Counted from the first letter of the stretch, positions 43,201-52,280 are shown. The stretch is DNA of 61,448 nucleotides from Limosilactobacillus alvi (GCF_016900115.1 NZ_JACJJQ010000009.1:1-61448); one strand, 5' to 3'. The notes: generated from the sequence alone by a model not told the origin. Made by a program: numbers and translations.

Positions 43201-43546
43201 CCACTGCAATCGGTAAATTCGCCGTCAGTTTTAAAAAAGTTGCCAGAGAAAGGGGATCCGCTTGGGTCATGATTGTTGATGACAAACGACTTAAAGCTTG
43301 ATATCCCTGGCTCCCCTTAGCATAAACAATCGTCTTAAAGTTTGCTATCCGAACCTTTAACCCTAAAACTGGGGTTAAATTGGCGGCTTGGGCAGCATGA
43401 TAAAACTTGACGGCCCCATATAAGACATTTTCGTCCGTTAAGGCAACTGCTGAATAACCCTGGGCTTTCGCAAATTCAACCAGTTTTTCCGGACGAATCG
43501 TGCTCTTTAATAAGCTATAAGTACTAATCACATTGACTGGCACCAT
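40253..43546 (-). CDS. dnaE: DNA polymerase III subunit alpha (DnaE)
   Basis: A 1097-residue replicative polymerase. The N-terminal PHP domain opens with ISTYSLLKSTIRPEKLVEFA; GPGRGSAAGSLVAYAL near 328 and PDIDLDIPD near 370 contain the catalytic aspartates; FNRSHAVAYSKMAFEMAYLK near 718 is the fingers region; OB-type DNA-binding sequences occupy the last 200 residues. In low-GC Gram-positives DnaE extends primers and hands over to PolC. Length is within the usual range. Start ATG at 43546 follows AAAGGAGG. The PHP histidines are partly missing. Confidence 0.97.
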   Translation of the reverse strand: MVPVNVISTYSLLKSTIRPEKLVEFAKAQGYSAVALTDENVLYGAVKFYHAAQAANLTPVLGLKVRIANFKTIVYAKGSQGYQALSRLSSTIMTQADPLSLATFLKLTANLPIAVEPATILLAYQDQDLQAILRALTKEHPIDLYAGINLELDPVQQTAIQNWAQKHDLPLLAMDPVEYLKPDDYFSTQVLRAIGNGHEIKDPHLVANRQGSHFLRSAAELMQAYQTAGLKEAALNTERLARECQLTIKFQAPVLPAFPVPTEESSQAYLQKLCQAGLRARGLTTAPYQDRLAHELAQIHKLGFDDYFLIVWDVMHFVHQQKITTGPGRGSAAGSLVAYALQITDVDPLKYHLLFERFLNPERAQMPDIDLDIPDNHRQAVLAYIHQRYGHQRVAQIITFGTLAAKQALKDVARVFRLPTYLSDQLNDVLGQIQIKDRLTIAKAVKDSQALVNLMSDQPLVDLIVKTAQKLEGLPRHDSIHAAGIVLANSPLINLVPLQGGFGDDELMVTQYAKETVEAVGLLKMDFLGLRNLTIMDLALRLIHQRQPDFDLTKVPLDDSATLRLFSQGNTDGIFQFESRGIRRVLVNLGLDNFEDLVAVNALYRPGPLNNIDHFIARKHGTESYHLPDPSLQAILGTTYGVLVYQEQVMQVASVMAGFTLGQADLLRRAMSHKNQATMEQMKTRFLAGAEKKGYAKALAIQVYDYIERFAQYGFNRSHAVAYSKMAFEMAYLKVHFPVEFFVALLEIEPNFNKKRDHFADAKQRGVTVVGPRINLSQAGFSLQNGKIIVGFQSIRGLRSDFIAAILKARQAGPFKDIYDFLSRLPEQWATEKYLVPLICVGAFDGLGYNRAELLDSLAGLLSGGKFHLFEPSLQPIMHQLPELPLGERLAKENEYLGVYLSGHPASQYRSLRQQLGGQLIHDVQPDQPTTLVVLFNRSRTVHTKKAHRQMAFVTASDESGQITLTIFPQQYAKFYQLLAKPNQIVAVTGKCVRHNDETEVIVDQLKLANTFKPTNQGDSARWALRLLPEVAESGLKRIETVIKEHPGNYPVVVYDVQTQAARQLLNGAAGDEVTHQAFNAAIGSANVVFQKLPLKK

Positions 43547-43701
43547 CTTGGCAAGTTCCTCCTTTCAGCTTACTAATACTGATTGAATTATAACAACCTT
43601 TTCGGTAATGATCACCAAAATAATATTTTTTCTCCAAACCGACCACACCGACTTGGAAAAACTGTGTTAGAATTGAAATAGCCACTAAAGGAGTGAAACT
43701 T

Positions 43702-43896
43702 ATGAAGACGATCTTTAAGAATCTCATCGTAATCTTCTGGGGTGCAATCCTTGGCATGGTCCTTGGTTACATTGGTAGTCAATTGGAAAGCTTGCAAGCT
43801 AACTTCGAACTCTGTGCCATTCTTGGGGCAGTTGTTGCCGTAGTTGCAAGTAACTGTTGGACCTTTATTACCACCCACGCAAACCCGGAACACTAA
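43702..43896 (+). CDS. Small membrane protein of the YjzD/DUF2929 type
   Basis: A 64-residue protein with two helices: about 5-25 (IFKNLIVIFWGAILGMVLGYIG) and 35-55 (ELCAILGAVVAVVASNCWTF). DUF2929 proteins of this size and layout lie next to dnaE in many lactobacilli. ATG at 43702 is preferred to the GTG at 43693 because AAAGGAG lies just before 43693. An extended -10 box TGTTAGAAT sits 20 bases upstream. Function unknown. Confidence 0.75.
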   Translation: MKTIFKNLIVIFWGAILGMVLGYIGSQLESLQANFELCAILGAVVAVVASNCWTFITTHANPEH

Positions 43897-43910
43897 ACGA
43901 ATTAAAAAAG

Positions 43911-44087
43911 AGAGGCTGAGAAGAAACTCGTGTTTCTTCTCAGCCTCTTTGTCATCTCCGAATGTTACTCAGTAACTAAGGTCAAAAAGCACGGCCTTAG
44001 CGGATAAGTGCGAACGAAAGGTCGATTCTAATGAATCAACCTTCGTCCTTCTTATCCCAACCAGGCCGTCAAGGAGCTTTTTTCCCA
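43911..44087. repeat. Intergenic structured repeat, copy 2
   Basis: Same layout as copy 1: a hairpin AGAGGCTGAGAAGAAAC with its inverse ending at 43947, a GTTACT/AGTAAC mini-hairpin, and the core at 43980-44087 identical to 15529-15636. The initial hairpin probably ends the small membrane-protein transcript. Read leftward, the AGGCCGT stem is followed by GCTTTTT, so it could terminate transcription in that direction too. Confidence 0.87.
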
Positions 44088-44167
44088 ACCTCTTTTTTTG
44101 CTCTAGCTTTTTTGTAGATTGTACATATTAAACTCACTACTAATGTCAGTTCACTTTGGATTCGTTT

Positions 44168-45220
44168 TTACCGGTATTTAAGGTCGTCAAATTGCGTATC
44201 TTCATTATTTTGGGCAGTTGTTGGGGATTGATAACCGATTGAATCAACCCAAGCTTCGGCTCCTCCGGTAATAACTAATACTTTTTGTTGATGACCGTCA
44301 ACCATTTCAGTCTTAATCGAATAGTTTTCCCCGGCTCCTGCACCTTGCACCCAGCCATAGGTGTGAACGACTTGGTCGCCACGAATATTAACTAATTTTC
44401 CGGAAATCCAATTTTTCGTGGTATCAATCAACGCCTCATCAGGATTGGTACTATGACTGTTAAACCACGACTCATCCTGTTTATAGACCGTCATGGTTTC
44501 ATTTTCATCATCATTGGACCAAGATATTTGATGATCAGAAATAACATACTTAGTAATCTTACCATCGAGACTCGTATACCAAGTCCCCTGCAGACTTGTT
44601 GGGATCTTAAAAATTCCTAAATTACCATATTTTCCGGTTGTTGCCGTTGATTTGGTCGGCGAACTTGTTGTTACGCTTGCACTGCCACCCCGCTGATCAT
44701 TAATGGTAGCTTTGGTTGCCAATTGCTTAGCTACTTTAGCACCACCCTTTTGATTTAAATAAGTAATCATTTGCTCGAGGCTAGCGTGGCCAAGTTGCTT
44801 CCCGCCATTCGTCGGGGACACGTTAGTATAAAGATAGAAATTGTTGTCTTTGCCCAAGACATAGATTGTCCCGGCTTGCTTTCCCTTAACTTGATAAACC
44901 ACCCCTCGACCAGGATCCTGAATGGCGTAGTTTTCCGGATCTTGCAGGTTAATCGTTAGTTGGCCTTGTTTGGCCTGCTTAAGATTCGTTAACCAATCAC
45001 CACCATACTTCTTTGCAGCGTACGTGGTAATGATGGCCCCGCTTGCTTGCGGTGATTTTTTTCCAGCCGTTAATTTTTGATGCTTATTCGTTAGATAACT
45101 TGGCTGACTAGTTTGATTACTACCAGTTGTTGCCGACTTTGAGTTTGCCTGGTTTGAGCCACAAGCGGCTAAAAGCAAGGCACAAGCACCAAGCATTAAC
45201 ATCGTTCCTGTTTTTTTCAA
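44168..45220 (-). CDS. Lipoprotein of unknown function
   Basis: A 350-residue exported lipoprotein. The signal peptide (MKKTGTMLMLGACALLLAAC) ends in a lipobox LAAC, with the acylated cysteine at position 20 from TTG at 45220. The longer frame would start upstream of GGGAGG, so TTG is the likely start. A Ser/Thr/Asn-rich stretch follows, then two globular parts, the second containing GTWYTSLDGKITKYVISD and HTYGWVQGAGAGENY. I do not recognise the domains with confidence. It lies 23 bases after the YitT gene, likely co-transcribed. Confidence 0.83.
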   Translation of the reverse strand: MKKTGTMLMLGACALLLAACGSNQANSKSATTGSNQTSQPSYLTNKHQKLTAGKKSPQASGAIITTYAAKKYGGDWLTNLKQAKQGQLTINLQDPENYAIQDPGRGVVYQVKGKQAGTIYVLGKDNNFYLYTNVSPTNGGKQLGHASLEQMITYLNQKGGAKVAKQLATKATINDQRGGSASVTTSSPTKSTATTGKYGNLGIFKIPTSLQGTWYTSLDGKITKYVISDHQISWSNDDENETMTVYKQDESWFNSHSTNPDEALIDTTKNWISGKLVNIRGDQVVHTYGWVQGAGAGENYSIKTEMVDGHQQKVLVITGGAEAWVDSIGYQSPTTAQNNEDTQFDDLKYR

Positions 45221-45243
45221 TTTATTTTCCTCCCAGTCTCTCA

Positions 45244-46110
45244 TCACAAGGAATGACGCCGATATACCCCTAACTCGACGTTCGTTCGTTGCATACTCAA
45301 AAAGACATTTGGATCAATGGTTTTAACCATCTTCCGCAAATCAACTAATTGACTCCGTGGCGTTACCACAATGATGACGTCGGTTTCATTCCCCGTATAA
45401 GCCCCAATGCCATGTAAAACAGTTGCCCCATGGGTAAAGGTTTTTAGGGCGGGAATTAACTTATCAGACTGCTTAGTAAAGATGGTCACACTGACATCGG
45501 TTTGGGAAACGAAGACCCAATCCATCATCCAATTAGTGAGTAACATCCCAATTAAACTATAGACAATCCGGCTTGGCCCAAAAGCGATCACCGCCGCCGC
45601 CAGGATTAAACCGTTGACCACGTTGGCAAAGAAACCGACATTTTTATGAAACTTCCGTTGGCAATAGGTCACGATAATATCAACCCCACCAGTCGTAAAG
45701 CCATTGTTAAAACAAAGGCCAATTCCAACCCCAATTAAGGTTGCCCCAACAATGGTGTTAGTTAAAGGATCACTAACTAACTTCACCACGGGGATGATGG
45801 CCAGGGCGATGACGTTAAACAAAACGGCCAAGCCAGAATAAAAGATATAGCTTAAGCCAAAGACCCGCCAAGCAAAGATAAAGAGCGGTACGTTAAAGAT
45901 GAAAACCAACATCCCCAAATTTAGATGGATTCCCATCGTCAACCCAATTGCTTGAACCAATTGCGAAATTCCCAACAAACCAGATGAATACGAATTGGCA
46001 TGGGTTAAGAAGAAATTAACCCCAATCGCTGAAAGCACCCCGTATAAAAGGGCAAAAAAGATTCGCTTTAACATTCGCCGGCGTTGAATCAGATGGTTCT
46101 TTACCATCAT
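45244..46110 (-). CDS. YitT family membrane protein (DUF2179)
   Basis: A 288-residue protein with five or six helices in the first 190 residues (FFALLYGVLSAIGVNFFL; NNGFTTGGVDIIVTY near 135) and a soluble DUF2179 domain after that (VTIFTKQSDKLIPALKTF and HGATVLHGIGAYTG). YitT members are widespread in Firmicutes with poorly defined roles; the C-terminal part resembles PII-like ligand-binding domains. The start is ATG at 46110 or 46107. It precedes the lipoprotein gene. Confidence 0.88.
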   Translation of the reverse strand: MMVKNHLIQRRRMLKRIFFALLYGVLSAIGVNFFLTHANSYSSGLLGISQLVQAIGLTMGIHLNLGMLVFIFNVPLFIFAWRVFGLSYIFYSGLAVLFNVIALAIIPVVKLVSDPLTNTIVGATLIGVGIGLCFNNGFTTGGVDIIVTYCQRKFHKNVGFFANVVNGLILAAAVIAFGPSRIVYSLIGMLLTNWMMDWVFVSQTDVSVTIFTKQSDKLIPALKTFTHGATVLHGIGAYTGNETDVIIVVTPRSQLVDLRKMVKTIDPNVFLSMQRTNVELGVYRRHSL

Positions 46111-46147
46111 CCCACCTTCTTTCCTTTAATGATGTTCGGCCTGCAAC

Positions 46148-47395
46148 TTAATGCTTAGCTTTGGCCACCAGATTCTCATTCATCTTCAACAAAACATCAA
46201 CCACGCTTTCCATGGTTTGTAAGGAAACGTATTCAAAGCGGGCATGCATATTTTCACCCCCGGCAAAGAGGTTGGGCGTTGGCAAGCCCATGTAAGAAAT
46301 CGTCGAGCCATCAGTACCACCCCGCACTGGGTAAATAACTGGTTTGATATCTAAATCTTCCATGGCTTGCTTGGCCAAATCGACCACTGCCATGTGGCCC
46401 TTTAAAGCGTCCTTTAAGTTGTAATATTGGTCTTCAAGCTTGATCGTAACCCGTTCTTCACCAAGCTCTTCGTTGACTTCTTTCACCACTGCCCGTAAAG
46501 CTTCTTTTCGCGCTTCAAAGAGTTGGCGGTCATGATCCCGAATTAAGTACAACATCCGGGCGTGGTCAACTGTCCCATCAAGTTGGTATAGATGGAAGAA
46601 GCCTTCCCGACCGGCCGTCTTTTCTGGCCGATCATGATCTGGTAACTTGGCTTGGAGGTCCATGGCAACTTGAATGGCATTCACCATCACGCCCTTCGCC
46701 GTTGCCGTGTGGACATCCTTTCCTTGGATATTGATTTCAGCGGCCGCCGCGTTGAAAGTTTCGTATTCCAATTCCCCAAGAGGACCCCCATCAACCGTGT
46801 AAGCAAAATCAGCGCCAAAGGCTTTGACATCGAAAAGACTAGCCCCAGTCCCGGTTTCTTCGTCCGGGGTAAAACCGATTTTGATGGTCCCGTGTTTTAC
46901 TGCTGGGTGCTTAGTCAAATAAGCCAGCATGGTCATAATTTCGGCGACCCCGGCCTTATCATCAGCTCCCAGCAAAGTCGTCCCATCCGTGGTAATTAAG
47001 GTTTGCCCCACGTAATTCTTTAAGTTGGGAAATTCAGCTGGTGAAAGTTCAAAGCCACTTGTCCCAAGTTGGATCGTTTGCCCATCATAATTTTCAATAA
47101 TTTGGGGATTGACGTTTTCCGCGTTGAAGTCTGCCGTATCAACATGAGCTAACAACCCCATTACCGGAACTTCATAATCGAGGTTTGATGGTAAGGTCGC
47201 CATCACAATGGCACTCTTTTCGTCCATCCGGACATCGTCCAAACCAAGGTCCGTCAATTCCGCCATTAGTTGTTTTAACAAAACCAATTCCTTAGGACTA
47301 GTTGGCACCGTGTCACTTTCTGGATCTGACCGGGTTTCAACCTTGGCATAAGCCAGAAAACGAGCTAATAAACCAGCATATTTTTCTTCTGTCAT
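46148..47395 (-). CDS. pepT: Peptidase T (tripeptide aminopeptidase)
   Basis: A 415-residue M20B zinc peptidase. GLLAHVDTADF near residue 79 contains the first zinc histidine and aspartate, TTLLGADDKAGVAEIM near 140 the bridging aspartate, and GFTPDEETGTGAS near 174 the catalytic glutamate. YPVRGGTDGSTISYMGLP near 350 and the final GGENMHARFEYVS contribute more ligands. It releases the N-terminal residue from tripeptides, part of peptide nutrition in milk- and gut-living lactobacilli. Confidence 0.96.
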   Translation of the reverse strand: MTEEKYAGLLARFLAYAKVETRSDPESDTVPTSPKELVLLKQLMAELTDLGLDDVRMDEKSAIVMATLPSNLDYEVPVMGLLAHVDTADFNAENVNPQIIENYDGQTIQLGTSGFELSPAEFPNLKNYVGQTLITTDGTTLLGADDKAGVAEIMTMLAYLTKHPAVKHGTIKIGFTPDEETGTGASLFDVKAFGADFAYTVDGGPLGELEYETFNAAAAEINIQGKDVHTATAKGVMVNAIQVAMDLQAKLPDHDRPEKTAGREGFFHLYQLDGTVDHARMLYLIRDHDRQLFEARKEALRAVVKEVNEELGEERVTIKLEDQYYNLKDALKGHMAVVDLAKQAMEDLDIKPVIYPVRGGTDGSTISYMGLPTPNLFAGGENMHARFEYVSLQTMESVVDVLLKMNENLVAKAKH

Positions 47396-47404
47396 TTTAC
47401 TTGC

Positions 47405-48229
47405 CTAACCTTTCATTCGAAAATTAAATGGTTCCGTATTGACCTGACTAACCACCACTGGACAGGTCCAGGCTTTTTCCGTTGTCCAACTTTTAAGGAG
47501 TGCCTGTAATTTCAAAGCCGCCACCACTTCAATATGGTGGCCGGGGTCAACTAACATTAAGCCGCTTGCTTGCATGTCTTGCGCCACGTGATAGGAAACA
47601 TCCCCCGTCACATACGCTTGGGCCCCCGCGGCTTTAGCTTGGCGATAAAAATCACCACCGGAGCCACCAAGAATTGCCACTCGCTGAACCGTTTGTGGCG
47701 CTGGATCAGGAAGAACATACCGTAAGCCCTTAACGGCAAAATGCTTTTGCACCCAATCCACAAATGCTGTCGGACTTAAGGGCTTAGGTAAATCACCAAC
47801 CCGGCCCATCGCGACCGGTTGCTCACTAACCGGATCCTTCCCGGCTGGGACAAGTCCCGTGAGGTTCGTTAATTCTAATTGGGCAGCTAACCAATCATTC
47901 ATGCCTCCATTGGCAGTATCCAAATTTGTATGCGCAGAGTAAACAGTAATCCCATGCCGTAATAATTTTGCATACATTGCGTTTTGGGGCTGACGGAGAT
48001 CAAGATCCTTGGCTGGGCGGAACATAAGGGGATGGTGGGAAAAGATAAAGTTAGCCCCGAGCCTAATTGCTTCATCAACAACCGCCGGCCGGACATCCAA
48101 AGTTGTTAATACTTTTTTTACTGGTTGGCTTGGATCACCCAATTGAAGACCAACATGGTCCCAATCTTCTGCAATGGACGGAGCGGCAAATTGTTCAAAT
48201 TGTTGAATAATTTCTAAACCATTGGTCAT
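47405..48229 (-). CDS. Nif3-family dinuclear metal protein (YqfO-like)
   Basis: A 274-residue NIF3/YbgI protein. WDHVGLQLGDP near residue 23-33 and FSHHPLMFRPAKDL near 60-73 hold metal ligands, VYSAHTNLDTANGGMND near 96 more, and a C-terminal VDPGHHIEV the last ones. The proteins form toroidal hexamers; biochemical function is debated (GTP cyclohydrolase-like in some annotations). It overlaps the trmK gene by four bases (ATGA), the common trmK-nif3 pair in Firmicutes. Confidence 0.9.
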   Translation of the reverse strand: MTNGLEIIQQFEQFAAPSIAEDWDHVGLQLGDPSQPVKKVLTTLDVRPAVVDEAIRLGANFIFSHHPLMFRPAKDLDLRQPQNAMYAKLLRHGITVYSAHTNLDTANGGMNDWLAAQLELTNLTGLVPAGKDPVSEQPVAMGRVGDLPKPLSPTAFVDWVQKHFAVKGLRYVLPDPAPQTVQRVAILGGSGGDFYRQAKAAGAQAYVTGDVSYHVAQDMQASGLMLVDPGHHIEVVAALKLQALLKSWTTEKAWTCPVVVSQVNTEPFNFRMKG

Positions 48230-48921
48230 TTAATCACCTTCTTAATCTGATTTAAGCGGGATTCGAAGCTAGCAATTTTATCAAGTGGGGGCTGTTTGGC
48301 AGCTTTCATTTGGGCTAAGGCCTGCGCCTCCCGTTCATACTCCGCCTGCCACTTTGCTTGGAAAATTGGCCCGCCTTGTCCCAACAAGAAGGGGCCAAAT
48401 CGTAGCTCACGGTCATTGTACCGGAATGGCATGAGGGTGTAATCTGCAACAATCACTTCGTAGATATGACCATCTTCTTCAATAATCTTTTCGGCCATGA
48501 TTTGGTAATGGTGCGCCATCAACCAGGTCCGCACCCGTTCTTCACCAATATTTGGTTGTAAAATTAACCGTTTAACCCCGTGAAGCTGGTGCAATCCCGC
48601 CGTTAGGATCTTGGTAATCAGCGCCCCACCCATGCCAGCGATTACTACCGTATCAATTTGGTCAGCTGGTTGGATCGCTGCTAAACCGTCTGCTAACCGT
48701 GGAATAATTTGATCTTGTAACTGAAGGCGCTCAATTTCATTGATGGCATTTTGTAAAGGACCAGGGGTTACATCCCCAGCCACCGCAAAATTGATCTTCC
48801 CAGCCACGACCAAAGCTGCTGGTAAATAAGCGTGATCCGTTCCAATATCGGCTAAGCGGGCTCCTGTTGGAACAAAATCAGCCACAACTTGTAAGCGTTG
48901 CGAAAGTTTTTCTGCATCCAT
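48226..48921 (-). CDS. trmK: tRNA (adenine-22-N1)-methyltransferase TrmK
   Basis: A 231-residue class I SAM-dependent methyltransferase. GARLADIGTDHAYLP near residue 20-34 is motif I (SAM binding), and VVIAGMGGALITKIL near 92 is the catalytic-type loop of the family. It methylates adenosine 22 in the tRNA D-loop. The following gene is nif3-like, as is usual. Length typical of TrmK. Confidence 0.94.
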   Translation of the reverse strand: MDAEKLSQRLQVVADFVPTGARLADIGTDHAYLPAALVVAGKINFAVAGDVTPGPLQNAINEIERLQLQDQIIPRLADGLAAIQPADQIDTVVIAGMGGALITKILTAGLHQLHGVKRLILQPNIGEERVRTWLMAHHYQIMAEKIIEEDGHIYEVIVADYTLMPFRYNDRELRFGPFLLGQGGPIFQAKWQAEYEREAQALAQMKAAKQPPLDKIASFESRLNQIKKVIK

Positions 48922-48998
48922 TAAATTAATCCAACCTTCTCTATTAAATTTCTTTTATCTGGTCTAGTATACCAAATTTTCGTAGCGTTCCCCTAACC

Positions 48999-50165
48999 TT
49001 ATTTTGGCCAAGCCTTAACGCCCTTAATTAGGCGTTGCAGACCGTCGGCAACAACCGCCCGCGGGTAGGCAACGTTCATCCGCACAAAGTGCTTACCGGC
49101 CTCTCCGTACATCGTCCCCGGATTTAAGATCAGACCGCTGGTGCTTTCCAAAAAATCAGTAAAAGCTACCGAATCATGACTCAAAGCTGAAATATCAAGC
49201 CAGACGAGGTAGGTGGCGGCTGAAGGAACCACCGCAACTTTCCCGGCTAAGCGTTCTTTGATCGTTTGTTCGACCAATTCGAGGTTACCCTTAAGATAAT
49301 CTAGAAGTTCGTGATACCATTCTTGACTTTGGGTGTAAGCCGCAATCGAAGCGGGAATCGCCGTTAGGTTAACCCCCGTCAAGCCATCGTTTTGCAGTCC
49401 TTGATCAACCACTTCCCGTAAGTAAGCATTCGGGACAAACAAGGTTGCCGCATGAGTAGCAGCAATATTAAAAGTTTTACTTGGTGAAACCGCGATTACA
49501 ACCGCTTGCAAGAATTGCTCTGGTAAGCTAAAGAATGGGACATAGCCACCTTCATTAAAGGTAAGATCACCATGAATTTCATCCGCAAAAATCGTCACCC
49601 CATATTTTTGCCCCAGTTCAGCTAAGTGTTGCAACTCTTGCTTAGTCCAGATCATGCCACCCGGATTTTGGGGATTGCACAAAATCATCATCGTCGTTAA
49701 GGGTTGGGCAAACTTGGCTTCTAAATCTTCCCAATCAATGTGGTAAGTGTGTTGCTTAGGATCGTATACTAAGTCGCTTGAAAGAACTTGGCGACCATTA
49801 TTTTGAATTGTCGTGAAAAACATGTTATAAACCGGGGCTTGAATTAAGATCTGATCGCCAGGATTAGTCAACCGTCGCAGAACCGAAGCTAAGGCTGGCA
49901 CCACGCCACTGACAAATAACATCCATTCCCGCTTTGGCCGAGCATGGTGTTCAGTCGCATACCAATCGCCAACGGCCTGATAATATGCTTCCGGGATCAT
50001 CTCATAGCCGTAAATCCCAGTTTTAACCTTCTTTGCCAAGGCATTCGTAATTGCCGGTGCAGTTTGAAAATCCATATCCGCGATTGACATGGGAAGCTTG
50101 TTTTCACCAACCGCCCACTTGAAGGAATTAGTTTGCCGTCGATTAAATTGTTGATCAAAGTTCAC
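48999..50165 (-). CDS. PatB/MalY-type PLP enzyme (cystathionine beta-lyase)
   Basis: A 388-residue fold-type I PLP enzyme. ICNPQNPGGMIWTKQEL, FADEIHGDLTF and VIAVSPSKTFNIA (PLP lysine) give the family; the NKLPMSIADMDFQTAP start is typical of MalY/PatB. These enzymes split cystathionine or cysteine S-conjugates and supply homocysteine or sulphur volatiles. I set GTG at 50165 as start because AAAGGAAG lies eight bases before it. Monocistronic by spacing. Confidence 0.88.
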   Translation of the reverse strand: MNFDQQFNRRQTNSFKWAVGENKLPMSIADMDFQTAPAITNALAKKVKTGIYGYEMIPEAYYQAVGDWYATEHHARPKREWMLFVSGVVPALASVLRRLTNPGDQILIQAPVYNMFFTTIQNNGRQVLSSDLVYDPKQHTYHIDWEDLEAKFAQPLTTMMILCNPQNPGGMIWTKQELQHLAELGQKYGVTIFADEIHGDLTFNEGGYVPFFSLPEQFLQAVVIAVSPSKTFNIAATHAATLFVPNAYLREVVDQGLQNDGLTGVNLTAIPASIAAYTQSQEWYHELLDYLKGNLELVEQTIKERLAGKVAVVPSAATYLVWLDISALSHDSVAFTDFLESTSGLILNPGTMYGEAGKHFVRMNVAYPRAVVADGLQRLIKGVKAWPK

Positions 50166-50340
50166 TTTCGTCGCTTCCTTTCTGAAACCCACTAACTATC
50201 CCTAGTTTAACAGATTTAAGTTTAAGAAACTGGTCTTTGCAAATTTAAATTAAAACCGCCAGCAAATCACTTACTTTTGATCAGTATTTTCGGTATAATG
50301 AGGCTACTTAAATTGTTTCAAGATGAAAGGAGCTTTTTTT

Positions 50341-51036
50341 ATGGCTGAAGAATTACCAAGTTATCAATCCGAACTAATTTCAATCAACCACTTAGCTGAA
50401 GACTACTATGAACTTAAAATCAAGGTACCCACTGGCTTTACCTGGCAAGCCGGCCAGTACATGCGGCTTGGGTTACCAACCAAAAAGGTAACCGATAAGA
50501 AACAAGTCCGGGCGCTATCCATGGCCGCCCCAGAAAGTGACGGGGTTATTTTACTAGGGACCCGCACCCGGCAAGAAATGAGTAGCTTTAAGGCCAACTT
50601 AATCACGCTGGTTCCCGGAGAAGCAGTAACCGTACTTGGTCCCCTCGGTAACTTCACCCTCCCAAAACTTGATCATCCCTTGGTAATGTTCGCAAGCGGG
50701 GTCGGGATTACCCCTATTCGGGCCCTCATTAAACAAGCCTTACATGATAAGAGTGACCAGGTTATTGACCTAGTCTTTGTTGCCAATGATTACCACCTTT
50801 ATCAAGCCGACTTTGAGGCTTGGTCCCAGACCTATCCAAACCTTCAGCTCCATCTGGTTAATCACCGCGCAGAAGCCCAAGCTGAACTTTTAAAACTCAC
50901 CCAAAAACTTGGTAATGAAGCTGACTACTACATTTCCGGAGCATCCAACGTGGTTGATGCAACTGAAGAATTCTTGATGACAGAAGGTAAGATTGCTACT
51001 GACCACGTTAAGCGGGATGTCCTTTACGGGTACTAA
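50341..51036 (+). CDS. Ferredoxin-NADP reductase-like flavoprotein
   Basis: A 231-residue FAD/NAD(P)-binding reductase without an iron-sulphur domain. The FAD part has AGQYMRLGLP and RALSMAAPES; the nucleotide part has VMFASGVGITPIRALI near 118-132 and ends with GASNVVDATEEFL and a terminal GY. It transfers electrons between NAD(P)H and flavin or a protein partner. ATG at 50341 is preferred because GAAAGGAG lies nine bases upstream. Physiological partner unknown. Confidence 0.83.
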   Translation: MAEELPSYQSELISINHLAEDYYELKIKVPTGFTWQAGQYMRLGLPTKKVTDKKQVRALSMAAPESDGVILLGTRTRQEMSSFKANLITLVPGEAVTVLGPLGNFTLPKLDHPLVMFASGVGITPIRALIKQALHDKSDQVIDLVFVANDYHLYQADFEAWSQTYPNLQLHLVNHRAEAQAELLKLTQKLGNEADYYISGASNVVDATEEFLMTEGKIATDHVKRDVLYGY

Positions 51037-51090
51037 AAGGCACATAAAAGAGGACGGAAAAGGGTCTCACCATTAAACAGTCAGAAAGCA

Positions 51091-51168
51091 CAAGAGGGTG
51101 GGAAGAAACTCAAGTTTCTTCCCACCCTCTTGTCATCTTCAAATGTTACTCAGTAACTAAGGTCAAAG
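51091..51168. repeat. Intergenic repeat, truncated copy 3
   Basis: The hairpin CAAGAGGGTGGGAAGAAAC and its inverse (ending at 51132) is followed by TGTCATCTTC, the GTTACT/AGTAAC mini-hairpin and GGTCAAA, as in copies 1 and 2. After that the sequence diverges. The core with the long multi-stem fold is lacking. It sits just past the flavoprotein gene and likely ends its transcript. Confidence 0.75.
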
Positions 51169-51198
51169 CAGTAGCTAAGTAGATGCGCCACCCTTTTA

Positions 51199-52251
51199 CT
51201 AAATTAGGCCCCGCTTTACCAATTCTTCAGCGTTTTGAACGGTATTAAGCGCAGCCCCCTTCAAGAGGTTGTCAGCGACAATCCACATGTTGAAAGCTCC
51301 CTTGTTTTCATAGTCTGGCCGTAAACGCCCAACAAAGGTGTCCCCCTTGCCTACCGCGTTAATTGGTTGGGGGTAAATTTGGTGCTGAATGTCATCTTGA
51401 ACCACTACGCCAGGCGCTTGTGCTAAAAGTTCGCGAATTTGTTCAACCGTGGCACTCTTATCTTCAACTTCAAAGTATACCGATTCCCCGTGGCTAATTG
51501 GAACTGGGACCCGGACACAGGTAGCAGTGACCTTAATTTCTGGTGAGTTCATATCCCCAACCATAATCTTCTTGGTTTCATGAATCATTTTCCATTCTTC
51601 ATGGGAGTAACCACTATCTTCTAAGACATCAATTTGGGGCAGAAGGTTAAAGGCTAATGGGTAATGCTTCTTGTCCCCCTTAGTTGGGAGAATGTTAGCT
51701 TGCATTTCCTTACCGTCAAGATAATCCCGTGCTTGTTGGTAAAATTCGTTCAAAGCACTTTGCCCCGCTCCAGATGCAGCTTGGTAAGTTGACACAATTA
51801 TTTGCTTTAAACCAAAAGCTCGCCGGATTGGTTCTAGTGCCACCACCATTTGAATCGTGGAACAGTTTGGATTAGCAACAATCCCGTGATGTTGGGCCAA
51901 TGTATCCGGATTAACTTCTGGTACAACCAGCGGAACATCGGGTTCCATCCGATAAGCACTGGTGTTGTCCACACAGACAGCCCCGCGCTTAACGGCTTCT
52001 GGTAAAAATTTCTTGGAAGTTGAGCCCCCTGCAGAACTCAAGACCAAATCAACCCCTTCAAAAGAGTCCGGCGTGGTTTCTTCAACCGTCAACGTTTGGT
52101 CCCGGAACTTCAATTGGGTCCCAGCTGAACGCGCGGATGCTAATAGCTTAACTTCCTTCACTGGAATTGATGAAGCGGCTAATTGTTCAATCATCCGATG
52201 ACCAACGGCCCCAGTTGCCCCTAAAATTGCTACGACATATTCCTTAGCCAT
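51199..52251 (-). CDS. asd: Aspartate-semialdehyde dehydrogenase
   Basis: A 350-residue NADP-dependent enzyme making aspartate semialdehyde from aspartyl phosphate. The nucleotide-binding [10 protein letters not shown] is at residues 8-17, and PNCSTIQM near 128 holds the catalytic cysteine. ATG at 52251 is chosen, with AGGAGG nine bases upstream. It is the last gene of the lysine operon, following the aminotransferase by about 30 bases. The semialdehyde also feeds threonine and methionine pathways. Confidence 0.96.
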   Translation of the reverse strand: MAKEYVVAILGATGAVGHRMIEQLAASSIPVKEVKLLASARSAGTQLKFRDQTLTVEETTPDSFEGVDLVLSSAGGSTSKKFLPEAVKRGAVCVDNTSAYRMEPDVPLVVPEVNPDTLAQHHGIVANPNCSTIQMVVALEPIRRAFGLKQIIVSTYQAASGAGQSALNEFYQQARDYLDGKEMQANILPTKGDKKHYPLAFNLLPQIDVLEDSGYSHEEWKMIHETKKIMVGDMNSPEIKVTATCVRVPVPISHGESVYFEVEDKSATVEQIRELLAQAPGVVVQDDIQHQIYPQPINAVGKGDTFVGRLRPDYENKGAFNMWIVADNLLKGAALNTVQNAEELVKRGLI

Positions 52252-52280
52252 ATTAGTTTCCTCCTCAAATTTCATTTAAT

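Noticed and set aside
43612-43893. 93-residue minus-strand frame opposite the small membrane protein
   Set aside because: The plus-strand gene has a ribosome site, helices and a promoter, while this frame has none.
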